DNA of 64,000 nucleotides from Chrysochromulina tobinii (lineage: Eukaryota > Haptophyta > Prymnesiales > Chrysochromulinaceae): positions 1 to 64,000 of the forward strand of contig JWZX01003350.1 in assembly GCA_001275005.1 (NCBI GenBank), written 5' to 3'. Below are positions 29,196 to 39,100 of this stretch, piece after piece. The notes under the pieces are model-generated. The model was not told where the DNA came from, searched no databases, and saw only the letters and a list, made by a program, of their open reading frames with translations. Position 1 is the first letter of the stretch. Each line of letters begins with the position of its first letter. A program made the translations under genes and the position numbers.

Positions 29196-30335
29196 CTACG
29201 AGTATTGCTCGACGCTCTGCAGCCAGAGCACTTCCGCGGCCGAGAGCGTTTGGCCCGTCTGGGCAAGGATCTCCTGGCACTCGAGTACTAACGTGCTGTT
29301 GCGTGCAAACGAGCCGACGGGTGCCGCCCTCACGGCAGCAGCGGCCGCGTAGGCGGTGTTGCTCACGCCGCTCTCGCGCGCCTTGCGCCGCTCCTCCTCC
29401 TCGACGGCCACCTTGGCCATCTTGAGTGCGCGCTGGTGCGCCTTGAGAATGTGCGGCTTGCTCGGAGGTATCGGTGGCAGGATCGACGGATCGAGCCCTC
29501 GGATGCTGTCGGCTGAGGCAGGGCTCATTGAGCGCACCTTGGGCGGCGGCGGCAGCTGCGGCGGGCGAGACAGCTGTGCGTACAGCGCCGCCGCCTGCGT
29601 GCGCATGATATCATGACGCACTGCGTTCGCATGGATCGACCCGCGCAGCCGCGGCCAGCTCTGCAACTGGCGAACTATCTCCTTCGTGTCGTTCGCCATC
29701 TGCACGCCGCGCAGGGCATCCTCGCGTAACTCCTTGGCTATAGGTGAGGCGAACGCCGGCCGATTCTGAAGCTCGGCCAACCAGTCGGGCGTCGTCGACC
29801 ACCTGGGCAGTGGCGGCTGCGGCCCTCCGCCTTTCCTCTCGCGCCACTCGTCGCGCGCCTTGCGCGCCTTGCGCATCTCCTTTGCCATAGTGAGAGTACG
29901 CTCGACAATCTCTTTCTGAACTCGGTCGATGTCCTCCTTCGAAAATGCCGGCGCGGCATCGTTCACGACCCGCTGTCGCATGCGCTGGACGCGCTGGATC
30001 GTCGTTGCGGCCTTCGTACGCCGCTGGAGCTCATTATGCTGCATCATGAAGGCATGACGCCGGCGCAAGCTGCGCCGGCGCCACGCCTTTTGCACGCGAA
30101 GGGCGGACGTGCGTTCGCGCCGCTGCTGCCACCCGCTCGCCTGCTCAGGCGAGAGCGTCAGCAGCTCCTCATACTCGCGGAGCAGCGCCTGCACGTGCTC
30201 GTGTCGCGCGGCGCTCGCCTCCGCGTCGATCAGGCCCGACAGGTATGCGGACTCATCCTCGGCGGGCTCCACTACAGCCGCCACCGCACTGTCGTGCGCT
30301 GCAAGTGCGGCCGACGTGAGGGCGGTCGTCATCAT
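29196..30335 (-). CDS. IQ-motif protein, unknown
   Basis: The ATG-ATG pair at 30335/30332 begins MMTTALTSAALAAHDSAV. The upstream in-frame sequence looks non-coding. About 379 aa. One clear IQ-like motif sits near residues 78-98 (LRVQKAWRRRSLRRRHAF), followed by TTIQRVQRMRQR, suggesting calmodulin or light-chain binding. A Lys/Arg-rich helix follows (MAKEMRKARKARDEWRERK), then a Pro-rich segment (PPQLPPPPKVRSMSP) and a final helix. The layout resembles small flagellar or cytoskeletal IQ proteins, but that is inference. It is single-exon and convergent with the coiled-coil gene. Confidence 0.7.
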   Translation of the reverse strand: MMTTALTSAALAAHDSAVAAVVEPAEDESAYLSGLIDAEASAARHEHVQALLREYEELLTLSPEQASGWQQRRERTSALRVQKAWRRRSLRRRHAFMMQHNELQRRTKAATTIQRVQRMRQRVVNDAAPAFSKEDIDRVQKEIVERTLTMAKEMRKARKARDEWRERKGGGPQPPLPRWSTTPDWLAELQNRPAFASPIAKELREDALRGVQMANDTKEIVRQLQSWPRLRGSIHANAVRHDIMRTQAAALYAQLSRPPQLPPPPKVRSMSPASADSIRGLDPSILPPIPPSKPHILKAHQRALKMAKVAVEEEERRKARESGVSNTAYAAAAAVRAAPVGSFARNSTLVLECQEILAQTGQTLSAAEVLWLQSVEQYS

Positions 30336-30791
30336 GATGCGGGTTGTATGGCGGGTTGATGGGCTGATTGGGGGTGTCTCGCACTTGTACCGACATCGGA
30401 AGCAAAACCCGCGAGTTCCTACTGTGAATCGACCGTTCACAGATACACTGAGAGACCGGTTTGGTTGCTTTCGTACAAAAGTGAGTCTGAGCGTGTGTCT
30501 GAGTGAGCTAGAACCTGTACATGTAACATGGAAGAGTTGAGCATTCACTCACTCATTTCTAACGTGAGCCCCAATTGCGTTGGTGAGCCCCTTTATTACT
30601 TGCGATTGCTTTTACTTGACTTAGCATATTAGCATTACTCTTCCATCGCTCTTAATCTCTTATACCCAGAGACACAGAACAGTAGATGCTTGGCCAACTT
30701 TTCCATCGGTCAACTATTCCTGTTAAAGTTTAAGTTAAAGTCCGGGTAAGAAACGTTAACCTTCCTATAATATTTGTCTCATATCAAGCGC
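30336..30791. other. Intergenic, AT-rich
   Basis: No gene seen. The sequence is clearly AT-richer at 30540-30780 and probably carries the promoter of the IQ gene and the 3' end of the next minus-strand gene. Confidence 0.5.
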
Positions 30792-32465
30792 TCAGCGTCC
30801 CGTCAAGTCGTACTTGGCAGGTATCCCTCGCGCACTCTGCGCGCGGCGCCCTCGTGCCACGCCCGAGTGGCGCCACAGTGGCCGCTGCGCCTGCGGCACC
30901 ATCGTGGCGGTGGCTGGGCGAGCCCGGCCGGCAGCTCCAGCGAGCTTGGTGCTGCTCGCCGAGGGCAGCACCACATCCGGCAACATGGGGGGGGGCTGCC
31001 CCTGACCCTGCCCCTGCCGCCGCCCCTGCCCCTGCCCCGCAGACGCGCATGCATCAGATGGCGTATGCGGTGGCGGCGGCGCTGAAGAGGGGCGCATGGC
31101 GAGCGCCGTTGCGAGCGCGGCGTCCTGCGTCAACGGCGGCTCTGGCGGCACCCTGTGCGGCCAGTGCGACGACTGCCGCCCAGCCGTACCCAGCGCGCCA
31201 GGAGCCGCCAACTCGACGACTCGCTCCCAAGGCGTCCCGTGGCGGTGGCCGGTGCGAGGGGCGCCGTGGCGGCGGGCTGACTCCGGGCGGCGCGTGAGCG
31301 GCGGCGCGTGCGCCGCAAGCCCATCAAAGGGGGGGACGAGATGGTCCTGCAGCAGATGGGCGTGGTTGGTCAATGCGATCGCGCGTCGCGTCAAGGGATC
31401 AGACCTGTCAAGGACGGCCGTTAAACCGGTACGCAGCCGGGCGGCGACCCACTCGGCGTTCCGACGCTCCGACTGCTTTCGGATCAGCGCCTGCCGTCGG
31501 GCCAGACGCTCTTGCATCTCCGCCACCCGCGACGCGAGCGCCTGCCTACTCGACTCCTCTGTCAGCTTCTCGAGCACGGCCGCCTGTTCGAGTAGCTCCC
31601 TCTTTTGGCGTGCCTCCTGACCCATCTGAGCGATCCGTGCGTCGACCCCCATCATCTGACCTATGGGCTTGCTAAACGTGGGGCCCCGTTTGGGCGACGG
31701 TGGCGGCGACGGCTCGTGATGCGCAATGCGCTCCTCCCACTCGGCGCGCAGAGCCTCCAGCGTGGTCTCACCGGCCTGGAGGAGCCGTTGTGAACGCCCG
31801 CCGATCCGATCAAGGTTGGTCTTGCCACCGGCGACGTGGCGTGGCGACGTCGCCGCGATCAAGCCACCACCCAGCACCCACTTGTTATTCTCGCACCAAT
31901 CGGTCTTCGCCTTCGCTGCGGCCGCCTTCTCAGCGGCCGCCTTCTCAGCTGCCGCCTTCTCAGCTGCCGCTTTAGCGTCCTCCGCTGCCGCCGCTGCGCT
32001 CGCCGCTTCTTGAAGCTGCTTGAGCTCGGTGGAGAGCCTGTCAGCGGTCTGAAAGTCCTCGGCACCGTCAGCTTCCTTGATGGCCTCCTTGATGCGCTTC
32101 AGCTCTTCGAGCCGATGTCGCCTCGCATTCGCTCGGTCGCTCTCCGTCTCTGGCGGCTTGGGCTTGGGCCTGCGGACGCCGCGCAAGTCGAGCGACGGCT
32201 TGATCGAGAGCATCGCACGATATTCGGGCGTGCCCGGAGCTGGCATGTTCTTGAAAAGGCCTTTTGGCCGAACGGCTTGGACGCTGCAGCTGATCGGCTC
32301 GGACTGCACCGTCGCCGTCGTCTCGGACTGCGCCGTTTCCGTCGCTTCGGACTGCGCCGTTTCCGTCGCTTCGGACTGCGCCGTTTCCGTCGGCTCGAAG
32401 TGCCTCGTCAGTTTCTGCTCGGCCAGCCGCAATCGGACGGCTGCAGCCGTCACGCCGAGCACCAT
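30792..32465 (-). CDS. Coiled-coil protein with UVR-like motif and Gln/Gly/Pro-rich tail
   Basis: The ATG at 32465 gives MVLGVTAAAVRLRLAEQ, about 557 aa. An open frame extends upstream through an ACAG|GTAAGA sequence that looks like a splice site, so a 5' exon may exist. Residues about 25-55 are a TETAQSEA octapeptide repeat (24-bp units near 32311-32397). A UVR-like helical hairpin follows (KEAIKEADGAEDFQTADRLS), then an AAAEK repeat. A Trp motif (DWCENNKWVLGGGLIAATS) and a second helix (MQERLARRQALIRKQSERR) come next. The C-terminal third is disordered, with a GQGQGRRQGQGQG run. It is probably a cytoskeletal or scaffold protein. No family is assigned. Confidence 0.65.
   Translation of the reverse strand: MVLGVTAAAVRLRLAEQKLTRHFEPTETAQSEATETAQSEATETAQSETTATVQSEPISCSVQAVRPKGLFKNMPAPGTPEYRAMLSIKPSLDLRGVRRPKPKPPETESDRANARRHRLEELKRIKEAIKEADGAEDFQTADRLSTELKQLQEAASAAAAAEDAKAAAEKAAAEKAAAEKAAAAKAKTDWCENNKWVLGGGLIAATSPRHVAGGKTNLDRIGGRSQRLLQAGETTLEALRAEWEERIAHHEPSPPPSPKRGPTFSKPIGQMMGVDARIAQMGQEARQKRELLEQAAVLEKLTEESSRQALASRVAEMQERLARRQALIRKQSERRNAEWVAARLRTGLTAVLDRSDPLTRRAIALTNHAHLLQDHLVPPFDGLAAHAPPLTRRPESARRHGAPRTGHRHGTPWERVVELAAPGALGTAGRQSSHWPHRVPPEPPLTQDAALATALAMRPSSAPPPPHTPSDACASAGQGQGRRQGQGQGQPPPMLPDVVLPSASSTKLAGAAGRARPATATMVPQAQRPLWRHSGVARGRRAQSARGIPAKYDLTGR
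32311..32397 (-). repeat. 24-bp tandem repeat encoding TETAQSEA units
   Basis: Two exact 24-bp units at 32335-32382 and flanking partial ones encode an acidic octapeptide repeated three to four times in the N-terminal part of the UVR-like protein. Confidence 0.85.
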
Positions 32466-33039
32466 CGTGGAGTTGAACGTCCACAAGCGCCTGAGCGTCT
32501 TACCTGTGAAACTTGCGAGAAAAGTCCAAACAGCGCACCGTAAACTTGGTCGCGTACATAACACTCCCAGAACTGATACGCATCGATATTCGAAAGCGCC
32601 GACCGGAGACCGTCGGCACATTCTCGGAGCATGCCGCAGAGACCGGCAATACTTCACTCGCCGAATAGAGCAATATCAGCCCGCGCGCGGGCGGCATACG
32701 AACCGCATAACAGGGTGCCTATAAGGCTTTCCCCTGGGTATCCCCTTCCCCCAAAACGGCGGAGAGACCCCCCAATGGGTTCTCCCGCATCCCCCCTGTC
32801 TGGTTCCATGATGGATACTGTCCTGTAATCTGGCCCTTTCACGTTGGGTTCACAGCCGTGTAACTTTGGGCGTCACACGGCAGTATAGTAGGAATTTCCT
32901 AAGACCTTCTTTTCTGGTCCAGGGCAGCTCTGTGTGAAACGGCTGTGAGCTGGAGCGTGCTCTCGATTCCGAGAAGGCACCAACTCACAGTTGAAAAGGT
33001 CGTGCCTGGGTTCCAGGGCTGTTCTGGCTTCCTAGCGCG
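32466..33039. other. Intergenic region between divergent genes
   Basis: No gene seen. It holds the second copy of the dispersed repeat (32924-33002), ending 38 bases before the bestrophin start, so the repeat may lie in that gene's leader or promoter. Confidence 0.5.
32924..33002. repeat. Dispersed repeat, copy 2
   Basis: Same element as 10724-10805: a 20-bp identical left block and a right block of about 30 bp (CTCACAGTTGAAAAGGTCG), with a diverged middle. It lies just upstream of the bestrophin ATG. Confidence 0.75.
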
Positions 33040-34458
33040 ATGCTTATCTTCCGCAAAGGCACGCCATGGATGCTCATGTTCCGCTCAGCGGGCTCGGCCG
33101 TCAAGGAGAGTTGCTTCGAGGGCTTGTTTGCCGCCCTCCTCACCCTCATTCTCGAGTTGGCTGTTCCCGCATCGTACATGACAACGCTCATGGTGCAGCC
33201 GTACCCACTCCTACCGTTTCAGTACATCGCGGCGATCACGCTCATCTTCCGCACCAAAATCGCGTACAGTCGCTACTGGGAGTGCGCCACCGCGTCGTAC
33301 GAGATGGGGTCCAGGCTGGGCGACGCGTTCACAGAGGGTATCACATTCGATGAGCTCATCAACACCAACAAGCGTCAGTACGGCGAGGAGGGCGCGGTGT
33401 GGCTCGAGAAGCGGCGGCGGTTCCAGGCGCTCTTACTGCGCCGCTTCTCACTGATGCACGCGCTCGCGATGCAGTACCTGCGTCGCGATGACTGCCTGAA
33501 AAACCTGGTCGCGAGCGACGGGCGCGAACCGAATGTGCCCTTGGGGGCTGGGGCGTTTGGCGGCATGGAGCAGCCGACGAGCCGTGCGGACCCCAAGTGG
33601 CAGCAGCTCGAGGTGCTCGGTGGCATCACCGAGTCCGAGCTCGCGTCGCTCGAGAACACTCCCGATCGCGTGGGTTACGTCTTTGCGCAAATCATGCACA
33701 TCAGCGCACAGCGGCGCTGCGACGGCGGTCTGGGCTCGGACGCGCCTTTGATCTCGCGCTACTGGCAGACGTTATCGGACGGCCACCTCGGCATGCGGCA
33801 GGCGCGCAAGATCGAGGACATCCCCTTCCCGTGGCCGTACACGCAGGCCGTCTCGGTCATGACCCGACTGTTTACCCTCACCACGCCGCTCTACCTCGCG
33901 CACTTTGCCAATTGCAGCTCCGTCGTTGGCAAGTGCGACCACCGCAACTGGTGGGTCGCCCCGTTCCTCGCGTTCATGACTGTCAGCGCCTACGTGGCCA
34001 TCGATGCCGTCGCGCACGCCCTCGAAGACCCTTACGTCCACCCGCCCAACGACCTGCCTGCAAACGCGATTCAGGCGGCCTTCAACAACCGCCTGCTCAC
34101 CGTCTTCGACTCCGTCCGGCGGCCGGCGGACGGTGCAGTGCCCGTGAACATGGCGGACGATCCGAAATACTGGGACCATTGGGCCGAGCTGGAGGCCGAC
34201 GATGTGCGCCTAGCGACCCTCGACTTGCTGCGCGAGTGGCGCGCGCACGGCACGAAGGACTGCACGGAGCAGAAGAGCCCGTCCTATCGTTCCAAGGGTA
34301 TGGTGGCCACGCCGGGCCTGGTAGACCTCTCTTCAGGCATCAAACCGACCAAGATGAAATTATCCATCACCGATGGAGGCATCGTAGTCAAGCTGTTGAG
34401 AGAGGGGCGAAGGCCATGCAGAGAGAGACTCGATGATGATGTCATCGAAGTAGTCTGA
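33040..34458 (+). CDS. Bestrophin-family anion channel
   Basis: Single-exon frame of 472 aa. Bestrophin/UPF0187 features in order are KGTPWMLMFRSAGSAVK, a first hydrophobic helix (GLFAALLTLILELAVPASYM), LLPFQYIAAITLIFRTKIAY with SRYWE (the family's FRTNxAYxRWWE motif), then a cytosolic helical part and FPWPYTQAVSVMTRLFTLTT. A late hydrophobic pair follows (WWVAPFLAFMTVSAYVAIDA), then EDPYVHPPNDLP, the conserved acidic/Pro turn. Bestrophins are pentameric chloride/bicarbonate channels; in algae some feed bicarbonate to the thylakoid, while others are in the plasma membrane. No transit peptide is obvious here. The N terminus begins close to the first conserved motif, so an upstream exon is possible. 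Confidence 0.85.
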   Translation: MLIFRKGTPWMLMFRSAGSAVKESCFEGLFAALLTLILELAVPASYMTTLMVQPYPLLPFQYIAAITLIFRTKIAYSRYWECATASYEMGSRLGDAFTEGITFDELINTNKRQYGEEGAVWLEKRRRFQALLLRRFSLMHALAMQYLRRDDCLKNLVASDGREPNVPLGAGAFGGMEQPTSRADPKWQQLEVLGGITESELASLENTPDRVGYVFAQIMHISAQRRCDGGLGSDAPLISRYWQTLSDGHLGMRQARKIEDIPFPWPYTQAVSVMTRLFTLTTPLYLAHFANCSSVVGKCDHRNWWVAPFLAFMTVSAYVAIDAVAHALEDPYVHPPNDLPANAIQAAFNNRLLTVFDSVRRPADGAVPVNMADDPKYWDHWAELEADDVRLATLDLLREWRAHGTKDCTEQKSPSYRSKGMVATPGLVDLSSGIKPTKMKLSITDGGIVVKLLREGRRPCRERLDDDVIEVV

Positions 34459-34732
34459 TGTGCTGACATGGGGAGGAGTTAGGCGCCAGGTAGGAGGTAC
34501 TTAACCAGGTGCCTCAGGCACATTCGGCAACGACAACAGTACCGTGGCGATGATGACCATCTCGCCCAGGGGTCAGGTCAGGGGCCGGGGGCGGGGCATG
34601 TGTTCCGTCCAGGTCAGGCCCAGGCGGGGGGCATGTCGATACCGTAAGAAATAACTAATAAGCCAAACGATTTTGACGAGCCGTACGTTTCGTAACTATT
34701 TCGCCACGCCAGGTCACGCCGTCCCCCCCTAC

Positions 34733-34774
34733 CCTAGTACCCCCCATTTGTCCCAAACCCCGGGGCAAAGAATG
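34733..34774. repeat. CCCCGGGG hairpin element, copy 1
   Basis: Starts CCTAGTAC and ends in AAACCCCGGGGCAAAGAATG. Same orientation as the copies at 35972 and 36043. Confidence 0.75.
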
Positions 34775-34899
34775 GGCTGTACCTGAGAACAGGAGCGGAA
34801 ATAGAAACTGCGCTCTGTATTCTGGAATCTGCTCCCTACGTAGGTATTCCTCTCGCGGAACAACTCGGAATCTGGGGAATATTTGCAATTTGGGTTTTG

Positions 34900-35370
34900 G
34901 CTTTTGGGACGGTCCATCCGGCTCGGACCCAAGAGTGGGCGCCGTAAACTCGGAAACTCGGAATCTGGAATTTGTGGGTCCCTCCGGCTCGGACCCAAGA
35001 GGGGGCCTTCGGCCTCGGAAACTCGGAAACTCGGAATGTGGAATTTTTTGCAGAGGAGTATCCTGGAAAGTGGAATCTGCATACTTGGAAACTTGGAAAC
35101 TGGAATTTGGGGTCCCTCCGCGGACCCACAGCGTAGATGCCTCGGAAACTCGGAAACTCGGAATGTGGAATTTTCAGAAGAGTTTCCTGGAATCTGCACG
35201 CTTGGAAACATGGAATCTGGAGTTTGGGGTCCCTCTGCAGACCCACGGAGGGGCCCCGGAAACTTGGAAACTCGGAATGTGGAAGTTGCAGAGGAGTATC
35301 CTGGAGAATCTGTAGTATCCTGGAGAATCTGTACACTATGAAACATGGAAACAATCTGGAATTTGGGGCT
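34900..35370. repeat. Minisatellite of about 110-bp units
   Basis: Four to five degenerate units are built from GGAAACTCGGAAACTCGGAA, a TGTGGAATTT block, GAGTATCCTGGA, AATTTGGGGTCCCTC and GGACCCA. Sub-repeats of 9-10 bp (GAAACTCG) lie inside each unit. No reading frame is conserved. Confidence 0.85.
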
Positions 35371-35557
35371 TCCGTTGAGCTGCAAGCGTGCAAGGTGACC
35401 ACGCAGCTTAACTACGACTTGGTCACCTTGTCGTGACTGGCCCCTTATGGGGAGCAGGCCGAGCCCAGCCCCTGGGGTGCTAGCCGAGCATGTACAGTGG
35501 AGAGGGTGAGGAAGGTCGCGATGAAAGTAGTTCTTCGACCTGCGCGGTTTATACTTA

Positions 35558-35663
35558 TAGTTAGTGTGAAGCGCCGGGTTGGGCTGTGTGGTCGCTCGTA
35601 GACCGTAGTATAGTTAGTGTGAAGCGCCGGGTTGGGCTGTGTGGTCGCTCGTAGACCGTAGTA
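35558..35663. repeat. Perfect 53-bp tandem duplication
   Basis: Copies at 35558-35610 and 35611-35663 are identical. The unit starts TAGTTAGTGTGAAGCG and ends GACCGTAGTA. There is no coding sense. Confidence 0.95.
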
Positions 35664-35971
35664 TTGGCAAAAAGAACTGATTCCGTGCACCGTGCACCGT
35701 GCTGGAGGACGGGGTCGGGCTTGATCGCAAGGTCCCGTCGCCCATGTTGTGCTCCTACCACGCCAACACGGCTTTTTGTATGCGCAACAACCACCGAGGT
35801 CCGAGCGCTGCGACTAATCCAAATCCTAGACCAAACAAGTTTTATCTACTATTCATCTACGATAATAACCAACATAAAGAGCGAGGCTACCACACTACCT
35901 ACCTCTCCTAAAGGCAGCCGGCCGACCCCATAACTACGCCATTCTTTTCACGCCCCCCTACACCCCCCTTC

Positions 35972-36015
35972 CCTAGTACTTGTCCCAAACCCCGGGGCAA
36001 AGAATGATGCGCGCG
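35972..36015. repeat. CCCCGGGG hairpin element, copy 2
   Basis: Carries CCTAGTAC, TTGTCCC, AAACCCCGGGGCAAAGAATG and then ATGCGCG, which it shares with copy 3. Confidence 0.75.
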
Positions 36016-36042
36016 AACTACCTCACGCCACCACCCCCACTT

Positions 36043-36091
36043 CTCTAGTACACCCCTTTTGCCCCAAACCCCGGGGCAAAGAATGATGCGC
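36043..36091. repeat. CCCCGGGG hairpin element, copy 3
   Basis: This copy has the cleanest inverted repeat: TTTGCCCC and GGGGCAAA around a 7-base AAACCCC loop. It starts TCTAGTAC and ends AGAATGATGCGCG. Confidence 0.75.
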
Positions 36092-36195
36092 GGCTGCCGA
36101 CACGAGTACAAGGGAGGGCGTGACCATGGGCGTGGCGCTGCTGCTGTTCGTCACTGCCGCCGTCACCGCTGCAAGAGAGACGATGGTGTCTCTGG

Positions 36196-39100
36196 TTATG
36201 GCACCGACATAGCAGCATTTCCCATCGCGTTCGAGCGAGGGCTGTCCGCGAAGCTCAGTGACGCGTTTCGATGGGTCGCCGATTGTTCCTCGAGTTCCTC
36301 GAGATACTCCTTGGAGTGCCGTGGCGACTTCAGACGCCGGCTTAACGGTGGGGTCTTCTTGACGTCGATCTTGTCATCCTCGTCTTTAGGACCCTGCACG
36401 GCCATGGCGCGCAGCGTGGCGCTCGCGTATGGCCCCGTGTCGTCGACGAGCTTGCAAAACATCGAGTCTGGGTTGCTTAGAAGCTCTGAAGGCCGGTCGA
36501 ACTCGATGACGTGTCCATCCGCCATCGTCAGAATCTTATCCGAGAAGATGATCGTGTCGAGCCGGTGGGCGATCGTGATCGTCGTGCGCTCTCTGAACAC
36601 GCGCCGGATCGTCTTTTGTATGAGCGCGTCGGTGTGGAGGTCCATCGCCGCCGTCGCCTCGTCGAGCACGAGCACGCGCGTCTTCTTGAGCACGCACCGT
36701 GCCATGCAGAAGAGCTGCTTTTGGCCGAGAGAGAAGTTGCATCCGCCATCCGCAACATGCGCATCTAGGCCTCCTGGCATCTCGGAGATCGACTTCCGCA
36801 AAGACACCAGGGAGAGCGCCTCCCACAGGTCCGCGTCACTCAGCTCTCCGAATGGGTCCAGGTTCGAACGGACAGTTCCTTTGAACATCACGGGCTCCTG
36901 CGGAATAATCGCGATTGAGCTGCGCACCAGCTCGAGCGGCAGGGTCGAGATGTCAACAGAATCGACCAGGATACGGCCCTTGGCCAACTTAAACATGCGG
37001 AAGAGCGCCATGAGCATCGTTGTCTTGCCGGAGCCGGTGCGGCCGACGACGCCGACTTTCTCTGAGTCGGCAATCGTGAACGAGACATGCCGCAGCGCGA
37101 GCGGGGCGCCGGGGAAGTAGCGGAGACACACGTCCTCAAACTTGATCGCACCGGACGACGGCCAAAGGCCCTGTCGCGTTTTCGTCTTCTCGACAGCGAC
37201 TCTGCCTCCTGGGACGTCGTCTTCAGCGGAAACAGCGACGACTCCAGTGAAGACGACGTCGACGTCCTTCTTGCGGCGGCGGATGAGCGAGCCAAGCCCG
37301 CTGCGCTTCGGTGTAGCGGCGATCTCGATGGCCACATCCTCCGTAGGGACTTGGGTTGCGAAAGTCGTGATGCGTTCGACGGCGTCGAATCTGGACACCG
37401 AATCAGCCACACCTCGGACGACCCACGTGAAAAAGACCAAGACTTGGATCGAGTTGGAGATGGCAAGGCCGACGGCGGCGGCGCCCAACTCTTCCCGTAA
37501 CGCGACCGAAAGCAAGCACGTGACCACGACGAGGATGGCGCCCAAGAGGTCGCACCTGCCACGGTTGGGAAGGTGCATGCCAGGGGATTGAGATTACGCA
37601 GGGAGGCCACACCAGAAAGTCTGGGAGAGCTGGCTTATATTGTGATATTGGTGAAATTGGGAGATGGAGGGGAGGTCGCACCAGAAGGCGAGGAAGAGGT
37701 GGGTCATCTCGGTGTTGAACATCGCCAGGTGGTGGAGATTGATGCGCTGGACGTTCTCTTGCATGAAGTAGCCGACGGCGTCGAATGCCCGGATGACGTC
37801 GATACCAGAGAGAGTCTCATCTACATGGACGAAGACCGACGTCGCGGTCTCGCCAGACCAGCGCTTCAGGACCGTCGCCGCGGGGAGATAGATGCGGAGC
37901 GCTATCCAGAAGGCGAAGAAGAGGACGAAGGACATGATGGCGTAGAAGTAGATGGAAGCAGTGATGATGGCAAGCGACGTGATTAGGATCATCAAGTAGA
38001 TGGTCGCCATGTGGACGGTGTCGGGCAGCTCCTCGTCGATGATGTACTGATCCTTTGCAAAGGAGTTGAGTATTTCGCCCACAGGCGTACGGAGGAAGAG
38101 CAGGTATGGCGCGCGCAGAACGCGGTCGAACATGTCATTATGAAGCTTGGTCGCCGCCTTGTTCTTGAAATGCTCAAAGACCAAATCACGGCTGAGCAGA
38201 AGCACAAAGAAGGCGAGCACGAAGCCAAGGTAGCCGAAGAGATACTGATTGTTGCCCTCGTCCTTTCCTAGCTTTGGAATGAGTAGATAGGTGTCTGCGG
38301 CCCAAAACCGAATCCAGAGGTCGGAAATGATGCGGAGCGTTTGTGTTCCCGCGAAGAGGAACATCGAAAACAAGAAAAGCCACACGCCTGCTGCGCGAAT
38401 GTGGACCATTGCCGCCTTCCAAGAGGTCAGCTGCGTCGTAGTCCCCTTAAATTGCGATGCGATCTGCTCTGGCGTCTCAGCCAGCGCAAGGTCCTCCGCG
38501 GCTTTCCGCTGCTTGGCTGCTTCCTTGGTCGCAACCTTCTTCAACGCGTCCTGCGCAGCAGCCTCTCGCTTGTCCCCGCTGCTCTCGTGCGAGTCCTCGT
38601 CCGCGCTCGCCTTGGCCGTCGCCGACTCTCCCCCCTCGACTGTCGCATGCATCGTCGTGTCTGCAGGCAGGTACTCGCGCATCGCTTCCGGATCATAAGG
38701 CCCAAAGTAGACCACCTGGCAAAGAGGTCAGGTAGGATAGGTCAGAGGGCAGATCCAGGGCAGGGCAGGGCAAGCAGCAGTCAGATAGCAGAAGGCCACC
38801 TTGCCGTCGTCCATGATCGCGACTCGGTCACACTGCGGCAGCAGCTCCAGCTGATGCGCGATGAGGATGACAGCTTTCTCTTTGAGCACGCCTTTGATGC
38901 ATTTGTTGAAGATGTGAGTCGATGTGTGCTGATCGACGGCGCTCAACGGGTTGTCGAGAAGCACGATGTCGCAATCGTGGTAGACAGCGCGCGCGAGGCA
39001 GACGCGCTGACGCTGTCCGCCCGAGAGATTAATGCCACGCTCGCCAGCTAGAGTGCGATCCCCTTTGGGTAGGATCTCCATGTCGAGCTCGAGCGCGCAG

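Larger units (their letters stand above)
34459..36195. other. Repeat-rich gap between convergent genes
   Basis: No gene is supported. The gap contains three copies of a hairpin element with a CCCCGGGG core, a minisatellite of about 110-bp units (34900-35370), a perfect 53-bp tandem duplication (35558-35663) and AT-rich filler around 35790-35900. Confidence 0.7.

Noticed and set aside
32480-32657. 5' extension of the UVR-like protein as ordinary coding sequence
   Set aside because: The stretch contains ACAG|GTAAGA and low coding quality; it is more likely leader or intron, so the ATG at 32465 was used.
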